Positions 49,972-60,900 of a stretch of 64,000 bases of DNA are shown here, piece after piece (position 1 is the stretch's first letter; each line of letters begins with the position of its first letter). The translations under genes were made by a program, and so were the position numbers. Origin of the DNA: Micromonospora matsumotoense (lineage in GTDB: Bacteria; Actinomycetota; Actinomycetes; Mycobacteriales; Micromonosporaceae); assembly GCF_900091525.1 (NCBI RefSeq), contig NZ_FMCU01000018.1:86818-150817 (forward strand), written 5' to 3'. The notes beneath the pieces were generated by a model. That model worked only from the letters and a program-made list of their open reading frames with translations. It did no database searches and was not told the origin of the DNA.

Positions 49972-50211
49972 TTGTCAGCACATCAACCAACGCGGCCACA
50001 ATGGAGTTGTGCGGCATGCGGGGTGGCATGGCCGTGTCGAACCCGCAAACGACAGTTCATGGCGGAGTTCACCGGTGCGCGGGTCTCACTGATGCTGCAC
50101 CTGTCGGCATACCTGATGCAGGCGTGCGAGGACCTGCCCCACACCCCATCGGGGGTGCTGTATGCACGGTTTCTCGCCTGGCCCCGTTCGGCGGCGCAGC
50201 GCGCAAAGTAG
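49972..50211 (+). CDS. Small Cys-rich protein with CxxC-x4-C motif
   Basis: The 79-residue protein starts LSAHQPTRPQWSCAACGVAW and contains CAACGVAWPC, a zinc-ribbon-like motif, then TGARVSLMLHLSAYLMQACE and ARFLAWPR. Similar short proteins occur widely in Micromonospora. The TTG at 49972 was chosen because GGTGGGG lies five bases upstream and the conserved part begins here. It is divergent from the HTH/NUDIX pair. The function is unknown. Confidence 0.55.
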   Translation: MSAHQPTRPQWSCAACGVAWPCRTRKRQFMAEFTGARVSLMLHLSAYLMQACEDLPHTPSGVLYARFLAWPRSAAQRAK

Positions 50212-50281
50212 CGGCACCCCAGCAAAGCCGTTGGTGCAGACATGTCGAACCGGGCGGACCGCCCGGCTCAGGCCCACGATC

Positions 50282-50309
50282 CCCTAAGGTCGAAGACCTT
50301 GGGCTTTTT
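50282..50309 (+). terminator. Intrinsic terminator with T-tract
   Basis: CCCTAAGGTC pairs with GACCTTGGG around GAA with one bulged T, followed by CTTTTTATC. A T-tract is unusual here and fits the low-GC character of this patch. Confidence 0.75.
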
Positions 50310-50424
50310 ATCACGTGACAGCAACCGGATGGGCACCGCCAGGACCGTCGGCGCACAACTTGGCGGCACGACCACGCTCCAGGCTGGCGCACAGATGGAC
50401 GTCGAACCTGTATAGAATTCAACA

Positions 50425-50799
50425 ATGAGCGCCGATTTCGCTAGGGTTCTTCGTGGCTTTATGCAGAACCGTCGACTATCAGCCAGAGCCGTCAGCCGAG
50501 CTTCCGGCCGGGCCGAGTCGACCGTCAATCAACTACTTGCGAGCAAACTTCAACCAACGCACGATGTCCTTCGGGACCTCGCGCCTGTATTGCAGCTAGA
50601 CGCAGCCGACCTATTTGTCATTGCGAACCTTTCCGTAGATTCTGAAATGGCCGCGCGTGAGCCATACCCTGCAACCATAGAAATAGGTCAACTCGTTGCC
50701 GCCGCCAGCTTCTTGACCCCCTCAGAGGTTAAGCTATTAGTCCAATCCGCCAAGGCCCTCAGAGGCGAGAACCAAGAGCATCGCGAGGGCACCCCTTAA
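50425..50799 (+). CDS. Low-GC XRE-family HTH protein
   Basis: The 124-residue protein has an N-terminal HTH (FMQNRRLSARAVSRASGRAE; STVNQLLASKLQPTHDVLRD) and a C-terminal helical part (LTPSEVKLLVQSAKALRG). Codons are far less GC-biased than in neighbours (many A/T third positions), a sign of recent transfer. TAGAAT ends six bases before the ATG, so the mRNA is probably leaderless. It faces the RHS toxin gene tail to tail. Confidence 0.75.
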   Translation: MSADFARVLRGFMQNRRLSARAVSRASGRAESTVNQLLASKLQPTHDVLRDLAPVLQLDAADLFVIANLSVDSEMAAREPYPATIEIGQLVAAASFLTPSEVKLLVQSAKALRGENQEHREGTP

Positions 50800-50843
50800 G
50801 GTGCAGCAATCCGCTATCCCAACTCATGGGCGCTAGCGTCATA

Positions 50844-50895
50844 GCCTGCGGGATCACCAATGCACCGATTTGGATGCATTGGCGATCCCGCAGGC
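50844..50895. terminator. Strong two-way hairpin before the RHS gene end
   Basis: GCCTGCGGGATC-A-CCAATGCA (50844 on) pairs with TGCATTGG-C-GATCCCGCAGGC (ending 50895), with only one internal mismatch. It separates the convergent XRE and RHS genes. Confidence 0.85.
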
Positions 50896-50923
50896 ATCTA
50901 GTCAGAAATAATCACATTAGCGC

Positions 50924-53900
50924 CTAGTTGAATTTGAACGGATCCCATCGCGCATTGTTAAGGTTGAAGCCGTTCCGATTCAAGGCGCTGCGTATAACGC
51001 TTTCGGTAGACGCACTTGGCCGATAGTGACCCGAGAAGTTGTCGAATCGATTGATCACTCCACCCGGACCCACGTCGAAAGTGCCAGCAGCCAGCACACC
51101 CTTTCCCCGCGAGAGGCTTGTGTGACCAGCGCCCGGCGCGATCCCCCAGATGCTTTCATGGAAAGTCCGAACTGACTTATCTGACATGACCACAAAGTGA
51201 TGGTTTCCCTCCGCCAGATTCGCACCACTCCTCGTCCATGAACTCATCGGAATCCAGTCTTGAGGACTATCATCCGCGCCATTTCTACCAGGATGCAGGA
51301 GGCCGCCACCGCAGTTGTGTACGAGTACCGGCGTGGTGCCGGCGAGTACATAGTACGTGTGGATGTCGGCGACGGTCAGGTCGTGCATGACCTTCGTGGC
51401 CGTGTACGAGCGCGAGGCCCGCAGCGTCACCCGCTTACCGTCGAGCGACCGCAGCCGCTCCCCCACCCGCAGGTCCTTGGCGTCGATCCAGTCGTGGCGG
51501 GTCTCGCTCCAGAACGGGTGGTGCTGGGTAGTCTCGATGGTGGTCTGCTTGCCGGCCGCCGCGACCCGCAGGTCGGTCAACTCGGTGTCCTCGTGACGGT
51601 GGGTCCGGGTGACCTCCCGGTCTTCCGTCCGGCCCGTCTCGGGGTCCGTGGCGACGACCTCGTCGCCTTCCTTCAACTCACCGATGGCCTTGGTGCCGCC
51701 GGCGGCCATCACCACCTTGGTCGAAGGAACGAAGCTGTGCCGCTTTATCTGACACGAGGCCTGCTCGATGACGTCATCGGCCCACTTCGTCTCATCGGAC
51801 CACTTGATAAGGGCTTTGGCGGCCCGGCCGATCAGCTTGACTGCCGAACCGGCCTTGCGGGCTAGTTGGATGGCCTTGCCGATCGGCAGCATGCCGACGA
51901 GCGACCAGGCACATGCCGCCAGGTCACCGTGGATGCAGTCCAGGATGTCTTTGACGCCAAAGAAATCGAGTAGAAGCTCGCCACCGGCCTTGATGATGAT
52001 CGAGACCGCGTTCTGCTTCTTGATCTCGTTGGCCCGTTTGATCTGCTCGTTGGTGGGAGCACCGTTTTTGCCGCCGCCCTTTCCGCCCCCACCGCCGTTG
52101 CCCCCACCGGCATTGTTGGCCGCCTGGGCCTCAGCCCAGTCGTCGTCACCACACTTGCCGTTACAACCGTCGTTGTTCGCCGCGCCGTCGTGGAAGTTGC
52201 CGAACATGTCCTCGAAGTCGCCGCTGTGGCAGGCATCGTCGGCACACGCCTTGAGGCCGGTGGGGTCGGAGAACGTGATCGGGCTGTTGTTGCTGTAGGC
52301 GTAGGCGTTCCACTGCTGCGGGTCGGCCAGGTCCTGCACCGGGTCGACCGAGACGAACCGACCGAGGCCGGCGTCGTACTGTCGGGCCCCGATGTGGGTC
52401 AGGCCGGTGGGGTCCTTGTCGCCGCCGACGAAGCCCTTGCTGTTGGTCCAGAGCGGCGGGTTGCCACGGGGGTCGCCGTACGGGGTCTGCCGGCGGATCG
52501 TCACCGCCTGGGTGGCGGCGTTGACGGCCGTCTGCTGGGTGCCCTGGTGATCGGAGAAGAGCCAGGTCAACGCGGTCGGCGTACGGTTGCCGACCAGCTT
52601 GCCGGCGAAGCTGTAGTAGCGGGTGCCGGTGACGATGGAGCTGTTGTCCCGCCGGATCTCCTGGCCGGGCAGGTAGAGGGTGGTGCCGGTGGTGTCCCGC
52701 CGGACCAGCCGGGCACCGTCGGCGTCGTAGATGTTGGTCTCGACGGTCTGCCCGCCGACGCTCACCGAGGCGAGCCTGCCCTCGGCGTTCCAGTTCAGGG
52801 TCTGGGAGTTCGCGCCGGTCGTGCAGTTGTTCGCGGCACCGCTGACGGGCCGGCAGCGCATGTTGCCGACGTTGTCGTAGCTGTAGTTGGTGGTGACGTC
52901 GGCCTGGCCGGGCACCTCGGTCAGGACCGAGGTGACGGCGTGCGGACGGACGACGTTGGTGCCGCCGGTGGGCGTGGTGTACGTCCGGACGGTGTCGCCG
53001 GCCGCCGTGTGCACCTTCTCGGTGCTCCGGTTGCCGACCTCGTCGAGGGTCCACTCGTGCCAGTACTGGGCCGGGCCACCGAGGTCGGCGACCGTCGGGT
53101 CGGCGGCGCAGTCGACACCGGCCTTGGGGGTCCAGGCATGCCGCATCCGGCGCAGCTCGTCGTAGCGGAAACACTGCGTGTCGGCCACCCCGACCTGGGG
53201 CGTGTCGGCGATCGACAGGATGTTGCCCGCAGCGTCGTATTCGTAGTTGGTGTCGCTGACCCGGCCGGTGGCCGTCTCCGGCTTGACCGTCGTGCGGGTC
53301 ACCCGGCGGGTCACCGCGTCGTAGTAGGTGTCGTCCTGGACGTAGACCCCGCCGTCGGTCTTGCGGGTGGTCAGCGTGGGCTCGCCGTAGCGGGTGTAGT
53401 CCTGCCCGATCACGTAGCGGCCGACGTTGGTCAGGTTGGAGGACAGTTGGGTCGGCAGGCCGGTCGTCGCGTCGTACCCGGTCTGCACCGTCTCGGCGGT
53501 CAGGCCCCCGGCGGCCGGATAGGTGATGCTGGTGGGGCTGCCGTCGTACGACGAGTAACCGTAACTGTAGATCCAGGTGCCGCCCAGCCCACTGCCCTCG
53601 CTGGCGGGGATGACGTAGTTCGCGCCGGTCGGTTGGTAGCGGGTGTTGAAGGTCCGCGCCTGCCACTTGTAGGCGTTGGTGGAGCCAGCCGACTCGTAGC
53701 GGATGCTCTCGGTCAGCTGGCCGCGCAGCGTCTGCCCGGTGTAGAGCTTGTCGTACTTCCACTCGGCCAACTTGTTCGCCGCGGCGACGCTGCCGGTGTA
53801 GAGCGCCTTGCGCCGACCCATCCCGTCGTACTCGTTGACCAGCACGGTGTTGTTGAGGTCGGTGGTCGTCTCCACCTCGTCGTACACCGTGTAGGTCGTC

Positions 53901-56900
53901 TGGGTGGTGCCCTTGTCCGGGTCCTTCGCGGTGATCTGCCGGCCCTTGACGTCGTAGGTGTTCACCCACTCGTTGCCGTCGGTGTCGGTGACCTTGGCGA
54001 GCTGACCCTTGCGGTTGTAGGCGTACGTCGTGACGAGGTCGGGGGTGGCCTGGGCGTCGTCGGTCTGCTGACGCAGCTCGATGGTCCGGCCTTCGATGTC
54101 GGTCTTCGTGGTGGTGACCGTGCCGCCCTCCGGCGGGGTCACCTTGACCGAGTCACCCAGGTACTTCGTCGTGGTGCGCCACTTCTCCACCAGGTTGGTG
54201 ACGCCGTCGGTGCCGAAGAGGATCTGGTCGGTGGCGCGGGAGGCGTTGTCGTGCAGCGTCCTGGTGACCGTCGGCACGGACCACTCCGGCTCCCACCAGA
54301 GCGCGCCCTCGGGCGTGCCCGGCTCGGCGTGCGCCTGGTAGCTGGTGACCGCGCGGCCGGTGGCGTCGTACAGGGTGTCGGTGACCACCCGGTCGCCGCC
54401 CACCCCGGCGGTCTGCGTCTGCCGGGGACGCAGGAAGGCGTCCTTGATCTCGTACGAGGTGAGATAGCCGCCGCCCGCGTGCAGCTTGCGGGTCTCCGTG
54501 TACGGGTAGGCGTCCCGGTTCGGCGCGTACGAGTAGGTGTGCTCGACCGACGGGGTCGTCGGATGGTCCACCTTCGCCCAGCCGACCTCCCAGCCCTTGG
54601 CGAGTCGACCCATCGGGTCGTACTCCAGGTCGGCGAGACGGCCGTTGTAGTCGGTGGTGCGGACGGGCTGACCCCAGTAGGGCCGGGTGTCGATGGTGTT
54701 GACCCAGTCGGCGGTGCCACCGTTCGGGTCCGGCGTCCTGGTGGTCACCGTGGTCACCGGCCCGCCGGTGGCCGGGGTGTACTCGGTGGTCACCGTCCGA
54801 CCGCGGTTGTCGGTGGCGGTCAGCGGCCGGCCGTACGCGTCGAAGGTGGCCTGGCTGGTGGTCTGCCAGACGGTGCCGCCCGCGGACGACCAGTCCTTGA
54901 GCTTGTCGATCCGGGTGACCTCACCCCGGGTCGGCGCGGTGTCGACGCTGCTCGCGCCGTCGTAGAACTTCTGCTCGTCGGCGACGATGTCGGCCTGGGT
55001 TGCCGGCGCGGTCGCGCAGGGCACCGCCTTGACGGTGATCTGCTTGACGGTCTGCAGGATGTTGGCGGTGGCGTTCCGGTTGTAGAGGTAGGTGGTGCAC
55101 TTCTCGTCGCCGGTGCTGGCGACGTCCCCGTCGGCCTGGATGGTGTCGGTGGTGCCGTACGTGTCGTTGAAGGTCGACACGGTCCGCGCGGTCCGCCAGC
55201 CCCCGGCCCCGTCGACGCCCAGCGCGGTGGCGTTGTAGGCGACCCGGGTGTTGGTGTACCGGGCGGTGACCTCGTCGTCGTTGATGGTGCGGGTCGCGGT
55301 GGCCGGTGAACGCCACGGCACGTTGACCGTCTTGGAGACCGGCTTGGTGTCGACGCCGTTGTAGACGACCTGTTCCCGGACCATGCCGGCGAACTGGTCC
55401 TCGTCGTACACCGTCTCGGTGCCCAGGCTGGCGGCCACGGTGACGGTGCGCTTGGCGTTGCCCGACCTGCTCACCCGGTCGCCGTGCATGCCGCGCAGGA
55501 AGGTGGTCCGGGTCAGGGTCTGCGCCGGGGCGTCGCCCTTGCGCACCTCCACCTGGGCGTAGCCACGGAACTGGTTCCACGTCTTGCGCTTCGGCTTGAC
55601 CAGGCCGTTGTCGTCGGCGAAGTGCCAGGCCGGGGTGCCGAGGTAGCTGTAGTAGGTGTTCTGCACCGGCTGGCCGTGGTCGGTGCTGCCGACCATCACC
55701 TTGATGTCGGACTCGGAGACCTGCGTGACGACGTACTTGTGCCAGTACTCGGTGAGTTCGACGTCGGCGTCGGACGGGTCCGGGCCGACCACGGGATAGC
55801 AGCGGCGGGTGTTGGTCTCCGGCGCGGACGGCAGACTGGTGGAGGTGCAGTCGCGCTGGCTGTAGCTGACCTGGATCTTGCCGCCGGTCTCGGTGAGGAT
55901 GTTGCCGATCCGCATCCGGTTGTTGCTGGTGTTGTTCTTGGTGAGCACCCGGTTGGGCATCGACACCGGCTCGAACGTCACCGGTGGCATGGTCGCGGTG
56001 CCGCCGACCAGACCCTGGTGCACGAGCGAGGTGAGCCACATGCCGGCGTGGTCACTGCCGTCACCGACCGCCGGATAGGTGTGTCCCAGGGTCCACGAGT
56101 CGACCGGCTGCCAGGCGGGTGTGGTCTTCGTGGTGTCCCAGACCTGGGTGGTGACCTTCGACAGCCGCTTCGTGGTCCAGAACGTCGGGCCGTAGTTCTC
56201 CCCGCAGTTCGCCGCCCCCGAGGCGCAGTCCTGGTCCCACGGGACGTCCTTCCAGTGTGCGGCGTCGTGGGTCTGGCAGTCCGCCGCGCACCGGTCCTGT
56301 GTCTCCAGCAGCACCTGTGCCAGCGGGGTCACCGACCGGTCACTGGTGCCACGGTCCCAGGTGCCGTAGTCGATCCGCTTGAGCACGCCGCCGCGCACGT
56401 ACTCGGCCTTGTTGGTCGAGGTGGCGTTCTTGGCGTACCGGTTCAGCTCCTTGTCGTACCAGTACGACACCGTGTTGCCGCGGGGGTCGACGACGTAGTC
56501 GAGGTTCCACCGCCACGCCTGGTCGCAGAAGGACGACGCGAACGACGACACGTTGCAGGGCTCGTTCGTGTGGTTGCCGGCCACCGGCACGGTCCAGGCG
56601 GAGTTCGTCGCGGTGCTCTGCCCCGGGAGGTTGTTGCGGCCGAAGAAGTACTGCACACCGTCCGGCGTGGTCACCTTCCAGTGCTCGCCGTCGTTGTCGC
56701 CGTTGGTCGCCCCACCAATCTTCTCGATCTTGGAGCCGTCCTCGTTGCGGCTGTGCCAGCCCTTGCCCGCCTCGTAGACCAACTCGCCGCCCCGCCCGTT
56801 GAGCGACATGGTGGCGTTGTCCGATCGCCAGCACTGGTCACCGGTGCGGTTGGTGCTGTTGTTGCCGCCGGACATGTCGTCGGCACACGGCACGTAGCTG

Positions 56901-57892
56901 CGCTCGATGTAACCCGACCAGAGGTCGAAACCCTCACCGACCCAGGACGGCTGGCTGTTGGACGCGTCCGACTGCCCGTCCACCTTGTCGGAGGTGTAGG
57001 AAAGCCCGAGGCTGGGCGCGGGGCCGCCGATCGTCGGCGGCATCCGCATCGGGTACGACCAGGAGAAGCCACCCGTCGAGGTGCCGGCCGACCAGGTCGC
57101 GCTCGCCGACATCGGGGTGGCCGCGAAGTCGCCCTCGGGACCCGACGCGCCTGCGGCCAGCGCGACCAGCGACGGAGCCGTAGTCCCGGCCCGACCGGCA
57201 ACATCCGCACCGAGGGGCACCTCGGCGCTCACCGACGAGCCGTCGTTGCGCGAGGGCAACGGCTGCGCCGCGCATCCGGCCCGGTCCGGGGTCCGCAACG
57301 CGCACTCCGGCACCTGCCACAGCCGCAGCCGGGACGACCAGTTGCCGCCGAAGGCGTTCCGGAAGGCCCGGTAGTCGACCGAGACGGTCACCGCGCTCGA
57401 TCGCTCCGCGGCGGTCGCGCGGTCGGCACCGCTGCCCTCGGCGGTCCCGTCGAGCCGCAGCAGCAGGCCGTTGCGCCAGCGTTCCGGTGCGGCGGCCCGG
57501 TCCAGTATCTCCACCGAGACCGCTGGCGTGTCGGCTCCCGCCGCGCCGGGTGCCCGGCTCACCGTGACCGGCAGCTTTCCCGCCTTCACCCGGGCCGGTG
57601 CTGCCCGGCGCTCGTCGTCGACGGCCGGTAGGGTCACCGACGCCCGGCCTGGAGCGGGCCACACCGGCGGGCTCAGCTTCGCGCTGGTGGCTGGGCTGGT
57701 GGGATTAGCCCTCCCCTGGGCGGTCTGCCCGTCCCGGTCGAGCTTCTCCCGCTGTCGGCTGAGGGTGACCGACCCCGGGGACGCCTGGGCGGGCACCGTC
57801 ATGCCGGAGACGACCAGTACGGAGGTCAGCACCGCCGCGACCACCTGGGTGAAGCGGCGCCTGGGGGCAGCACGTCCTACAGAGGTTTTCAC
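50924..57892 (-). CDS. Secreted RHS-repeat polymorphic toxin with Hint release domain
   Basis: The 2322-residue protein starts at the GTG at 57892 (GGGAG five bases upstream) with a Sec signal (RFTQVVAAVLTSVLVVSG, ending PAQAS). YD/RHS repeats fill most of the length, closing with the RHS core motif (GARQYDAGLGRFVSVDPVQD; NAYAYSNNSPITFSDPTGL) near residue 1850. A Gly-rich linker and pre-toxin region follow, then a Hint domain (RHSFVPSTKVVMAAGG; ETTQHHPFWSE; TYYVLAGTTPVLVHN|C) that should cut itself. The last 125 residues (SGHYRPS; WDPFKFN end) form a low-GC toxin-like tip of unknown activity. No immunity gene follows. Confidence 0.88.
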   Translation of the reverse strand: MKTSVGRAAPRRRFTQVVAAVLTSVLVVSGMTVPAQASPGSVTLSRQREKLDRDGQTAQGRANPTSPATSAKLSPPVWPAPGRASVTLPAVDDERRAAPARVKAGKLPVTVSRAPGAAGADTPAVSVEILDRAAAPERWRNGLLLRLDGTAEGSGADRATAAERSSAVTVSVDYRAFRNAFGGNWSSRLRLWQVPECALRTPDRAGCAAQPLPSRNDGSSVSAEVPLGADVAGRAGTTAPSLVALAAGASGPEGDFAATPMSASATWSAGTSTGGFSWSYPMRMPPTIGGPAPSLGLSYTSDKVDGQSDASNSQPSWVGEGFDLWSGYIERSYVPCADDMSGGNNSTNRTGDQCWRSDNATMSLNGRGGELVYEAGKGWHSRNEDGSKIEKIGGATNGDNDGEHWKVTTPDGVQYFFGRNNLPGQSTATNSAWTVPVAGNHTNEPCNVSSFASSFCDQAWRWNLDYVVDPRGNTVSYWYDKELNRYAKNATSTNKAEYVRGGVLKRIDYGTWDRGTSDRSVTPLAQVLLETQDRCAADCQTHDAAHWKDVPWDQDCASGAANCGENYGPTFWTTKRLSKVTTQVWDTTKTTPAWQPVDSWTLGHTYPAVGDGSDHAGMWLTSLVHQGLVGGTATMPPVTFEPVSMPNRVLTKNNTSNNRMRIGNILTETGGKIQVSYSQRDCTSTSLPSAPETNTRRCYPVVGPDPSDADVELTEYWHKYVVTQVSESDIKVMVGSTDHGQPVQNTYYSYLGTPAWHFADDNGLVKPKRKTWNQFRGYAQVEVRKGDAPAQTLTRTTFLRGMHGDRVSRSGNAKRTVTVAASLGTETVYDEDQFAGMVREQVVYNGVDTKPVSKTVNVPWRSPATATRTINDDEVTARYTNTRVAYNATALGVDGAGGWRTARTVSTFNDTYGTTDTIQADGDVASTGDEKCTTYLYNRNATANILQTVKQITVKAVPCATAPATQADIVADEQKFYDGASSVDTAPTRGEVTRIDKLKDWSSAGGTVWQTTSQATFDAYGRPLTATDNRGRTVTTEYTPATGGPVTTVTTRTPDPNGGTADWVNTIDTRPYWGQPVRTTDYNGRLADLEYDPMGRLAKGWEVGWAKVDHPTTPSVEHTYSYAPNRDAYPYTETRKLHAGGGYLTSYEIKDAFLRPRQTQTAGVGGDRVVTDTLYDATGRAVTSYQAHAEPGTPEGALWWEPEWSVPTVTRTLHDNASRATDQILFGTDGVTNLVEKWRTTTKYLGDSVKVTPPEGGTVTTTKTDIEGRTIELRQQTDDAQATPDLVTTYAYNRKGQLAKVTDTDGNEWVNTYDVKGRQITAKDPDKGTTQTTYTVYDEVETTTDLNNTVLVNEYDGMGRRKALYTGSVAAANKLAEWKYDKLYTGQTLRGQLTESIRYESAGSTNAYKWQARTFNTRYQPTGANYVIPASEGSGLGGTWIYSYGYSSYDGSPTSITYPAAGGLTAETVQTGYDATTGLPTQLSSNLTNVGRYVIGQDYTRYGEPTLTTRKTDGGVYVQDDTYYDAVTRRVTRTTVKPETATGRVSDTNYEYDAAGNILSIADTPQVGVADTQCFRYDELRRMRHAWTPKAGVDCAADPTVADLGGPAQYWHEWTLDEVGNRSTEKVHTAAGDTVRTYTTPTGGTNVVRPHAVTSVLTEVPGQADVTTNYSYDNVGNMRCRPVSGAANNCTTGANSQTLNWNAEGRLASVSVGGQTVETNIYDADGARLVRRDTTGTTLYLPGQEIRRDNSSIVTGTRYYSFAGKLVGNRTPTALTWLFSDHQGTQQTAVNAATQAVTIRRQTPYGDPRGNPPLWTNSKGFVGGDKDPTGLTHIGARQYDAGLGRFVSVDPVQDLADPQQWNAYAYSNNSPITFSDPTGLKACADDACHSGDFEDMFGNFHDGAANNDGCNGKCGDDDWAEAQAANNAGGGNGGGGGKGGGKNGAPTNEQIKRANEIKKQNAVSIIIKAGGELLLDFFGVKDILDCIHGDLAACAWSLVGMLPIGKAIQLARKAGSAVKLIGRAAKALIKWSDETKWADDVIEQASCQIKRHSFVPSTKVVMAAGGTKAIGELKEGDEVVATDPETGRTEDREVTRTHRHEDTELTDLRVAAAGKQTTIETTQHHPFWSETRHDWIDAKDLRVGERLRSLDGKRVTLRASRSYTATKVMHDLTVADIHTYYVLAGTTPVLVHNCGGGLLHPGRNGADDSPQDWIPMSSWTRSGANLAEGNHHFVVMSDKSVRTFHESIWGIAPGAGHTSLSRGKGVLAAGTFDVGPGGVINRFDNFSGHYRPSASTESVIRSALNRNGFNLNNARWDPFKFN

Positions 57893-57956
57893 CAGACTCC
57901 CAGCGGGGATCGCGTACGCGGCTGACGGGGGTGTGCGCGTGGTGCTCGGCGAGCCG

Positions 57957-60900
57957 TCAGCCGGTGACATCGGCTTCCCTGACGGCTTCGGTCTCGTTGA
58001 TCTCACGGACGTCGTTGTCACTCAGCGCACCCTGGTAGAGACCCACGTCGTCGATGTCGCCGTGCCAACGGTCGACCAGCTGGGTGGCGGCCCCGAGCGG
58101 GGTGAAGCGGGCGGCGCCCACGTACAGCGGGCCGGTCGCGTCGAACGCCCCGGTGAAGGAGCCGGTGCCGAACGGGGTCGTCGCCACGGGTTTGCCGTCC
58201 ACATAGAGCCGGACCTCGCGCAGGGAAGCGTCATAGACGCCGACCAGGTGTGTCCAGTGGGACAGGTCCGCCTCCTCGGTCATGTTCCGGGACGTCATGA
58301 ACGCGTCGGCGAACCGACCACCCAGGGAATCACTGTCGATGCCGAAGATGCTGAACGACCACCAGTTGACGGGGTTCCCGCTGACGACCTTGGTGCGTTG
58401 GCCGAGATAGAACGAGGACTGCTTGGTGCCGATCTGTGAGACGGCGGTCTGGATGCCGAGCGACCTCGGCTGGACCCAGGCGGAGACCGAGAAGGACTGG
58501 TCGGTACGGAGCACCCGTCCGTCCTGCCAGTTCGGATTCTGCGGATTGCCGATCACGTCATCCTGGCTCCGGCCGTACTCGACGGTCGTTTGGGTGGGGT
58601 CGTCGATGGCCTGGGAGTCGAAGGAGAGGAAGCTGGCGCGGCTGCCGTCGCCGACGTCGACGCCCTTGGTGAAGGCGATCCGACGGCCGAAGGAGGTGTT
58701 CTCCGGACTCATGCACAGCGTCCAGTCGGAGGGATTCTCCTCGTAGCAGCCGACGGCCCCGTCGAAGGTCCACTGGCCCACCCGGACGGGCTTCAGCATG
58801 CCCGGTTCGTCGAAGCCGCCGGAGCCTTCCTCGTCCCGGCGTTGTCCGGTGAAGTCGTGAGGCACCAGTGCCCGGTTGTACACCTGCATCTGGGCGACAG
58901 AGCCCTGGAAGAAGTTGTTCGTGAGACCACCGGCGGCGTTGCGTCCCACCTGGAACCCGTTGCTGGCGCTCCAGGCGGTGGTCCACGGTTCAGCGGCGAC
59001 GGGCACCCCGTCAACGAACAGCGTGATCAGCTTCGCCTCCTCGTCGTAGGAGAAGGCCACGTGCTGCCAGCGCCCGACGTCCGCACTCGTGATCGCGGTG
59101 TTCTCCGGGCTCACGTTGGTGTAGGTGGCCGACGCCGCGCAGTCGTTGCTTCGGGTGGTGACGTCCCACCTCGGTACGCCGTCCGAGACGTAGACCCCGA
59201 AGAAGAAGCCGTACATGCAATCGCCAGCCTGCGTGGCTATTGCCATGTTCTGGGTGGGCAGCGCGGACAGCCGTACCCATGCCGCGACGCCGTACGACTT
59301 CGAGGTGTCGACCACCGGCCCCGTCGTGTGCAGGTGCGACGAGGTGCCGTTGAAGGTGCTGGTCGCGCCCTTGATGATCCGCACGTCCGGGGCCCACGCG
59401 ACGTTGCTGGCCGTCAGCGGGGTGTCGCCGCCCAGCGCCGGCTGGGCGTCCGCCAGCGCCGCGCTCGTACCGACGCCGGGCAGAGTCTCCAGGCCCCACC
59501 GCGCGATCGCCGGCGACGGCCGGCCGGCGATGAACTCGGCGGAGGCGTCCCCTGGATTGCCCGCACCGTCGTACGCCCGGACGTGCAGCGTGTTCTGGCC
59601 GTACTTCGGCACGGACAGCGACACCGAGCCGATCCGGTAGCAGATGTTGGTGCCCGTCGGCACGTGGTAGCTACAGGCGGAGGTCGCCGGGACCTCGATG
59701 GTGCCGGGGAAGGTCCAGCCGTACCGGAACTTCGTCACGCTGGTGTCGGTGGAGGAGAAGCCGAAGGTGACCTTCTCACCGGGCAGGGGCTCGTCGGGGC
59801 CGCTACGGGTCACCACCACGGGCGGGATGCTGGTGTCGATCCGGAACTCGCACCAGGCCGACCAGGCACTGGTCTTGCTGTACGGCGCCGGGTCGGTGGC
59901 CCGGGCCCGAAACGCGTACACCTGCCCCTCGGTCAGTGCGGGCAACGATGCTGTCGTGGAGCGCCCCCCGGCCGGTACGGACGCACCCAACGGGGCGGGC
60001 TTGCGCGGAGTCGAGTCGCCATAGGTGCCGGTGCTGGGGACCTGCAGCCACTCGTAGGCGGTCGTCAACGCCTGGGTCTTGTCGGCGTCCGGGAAGATGC
60101 CCGAGAAGGTGGGCGTGAGCGTGCCGATGCTGATCCGCTGTCCGGGAGCGCAGGCCACCCCGGACGTCTGGAGGCTGTACGGCGCTCCGGGCACCGAGTC
60201 GTAGTCGACGACGAGCTTCGCGCTGTTGGGCCAGAACTTCTTCCACCGGTCGGTGGTGGACTCACCCGAGCCGTCCGTGCCACTACAGGCGCAGAACCCC
60301 ACGGTCACGTTGGAGTAGTTGTTCGTGGCATGGGTCTGGATGAGCGACGTCACGGCCGACCCGGTGAAGTTGACAGTCATGTCCGGCTGGGGAGAGTCCG
60401 AGCAGCCGAAGCCCTCGTTGGCGTGGGACTGTGCGGTCGACTTCTGGCTGTGCAGCTTGGGTGCCCACGTGGTGCGCGGTGTCGAGGCGATGCCGTTGGA
60501 GTGGTACAGGTACGTCGGCGTGTCGGTGCAGGACCAGGAGTGGTCCAGCTTCATCTGCACGTACGCGGACTCGATGTGCTTGCCCCTGATGGCGGACAGC
60601 GGGAAGTCGAAGTACGAACGGTAGATCTTCCCCGAGTCAGGGTCCTTACCGACCCGGGCGATGGTGGTATCCGTGTTGTTGGAGTTGTTCTGTGTGGCGT
60701 AGGCCCACCGGGACTTCGCCGTCGACCAGGCCGGATCGATGAACACCGGGAAGGTGGCCTTCCCCCCGGTCAGCAGCTGCGGGTCGGGGCGGAGGACCAG
60801 CTGCCCGTCGGAGACCTCGGCGCGGACGGCCGCCGTCCTGGCCCGGTCACCGGGTGCGGCGGCCGTGGAGCTGGTCGAGGGACCCGACCTGGTCACCGTC

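Noticed and set aside
50425..50799. XRE gene as the immunity gene of the RHS toxin
   Set aside because: It is on the opposite strand behind a two-way terminator and encodes an HTH protein; possible but not supported by layout.
52190..55309. 1039-codon open frame antisense to the RHS gene
   Set aside because: Shadow of a GC-rich repetitive gene; no start context or domain.
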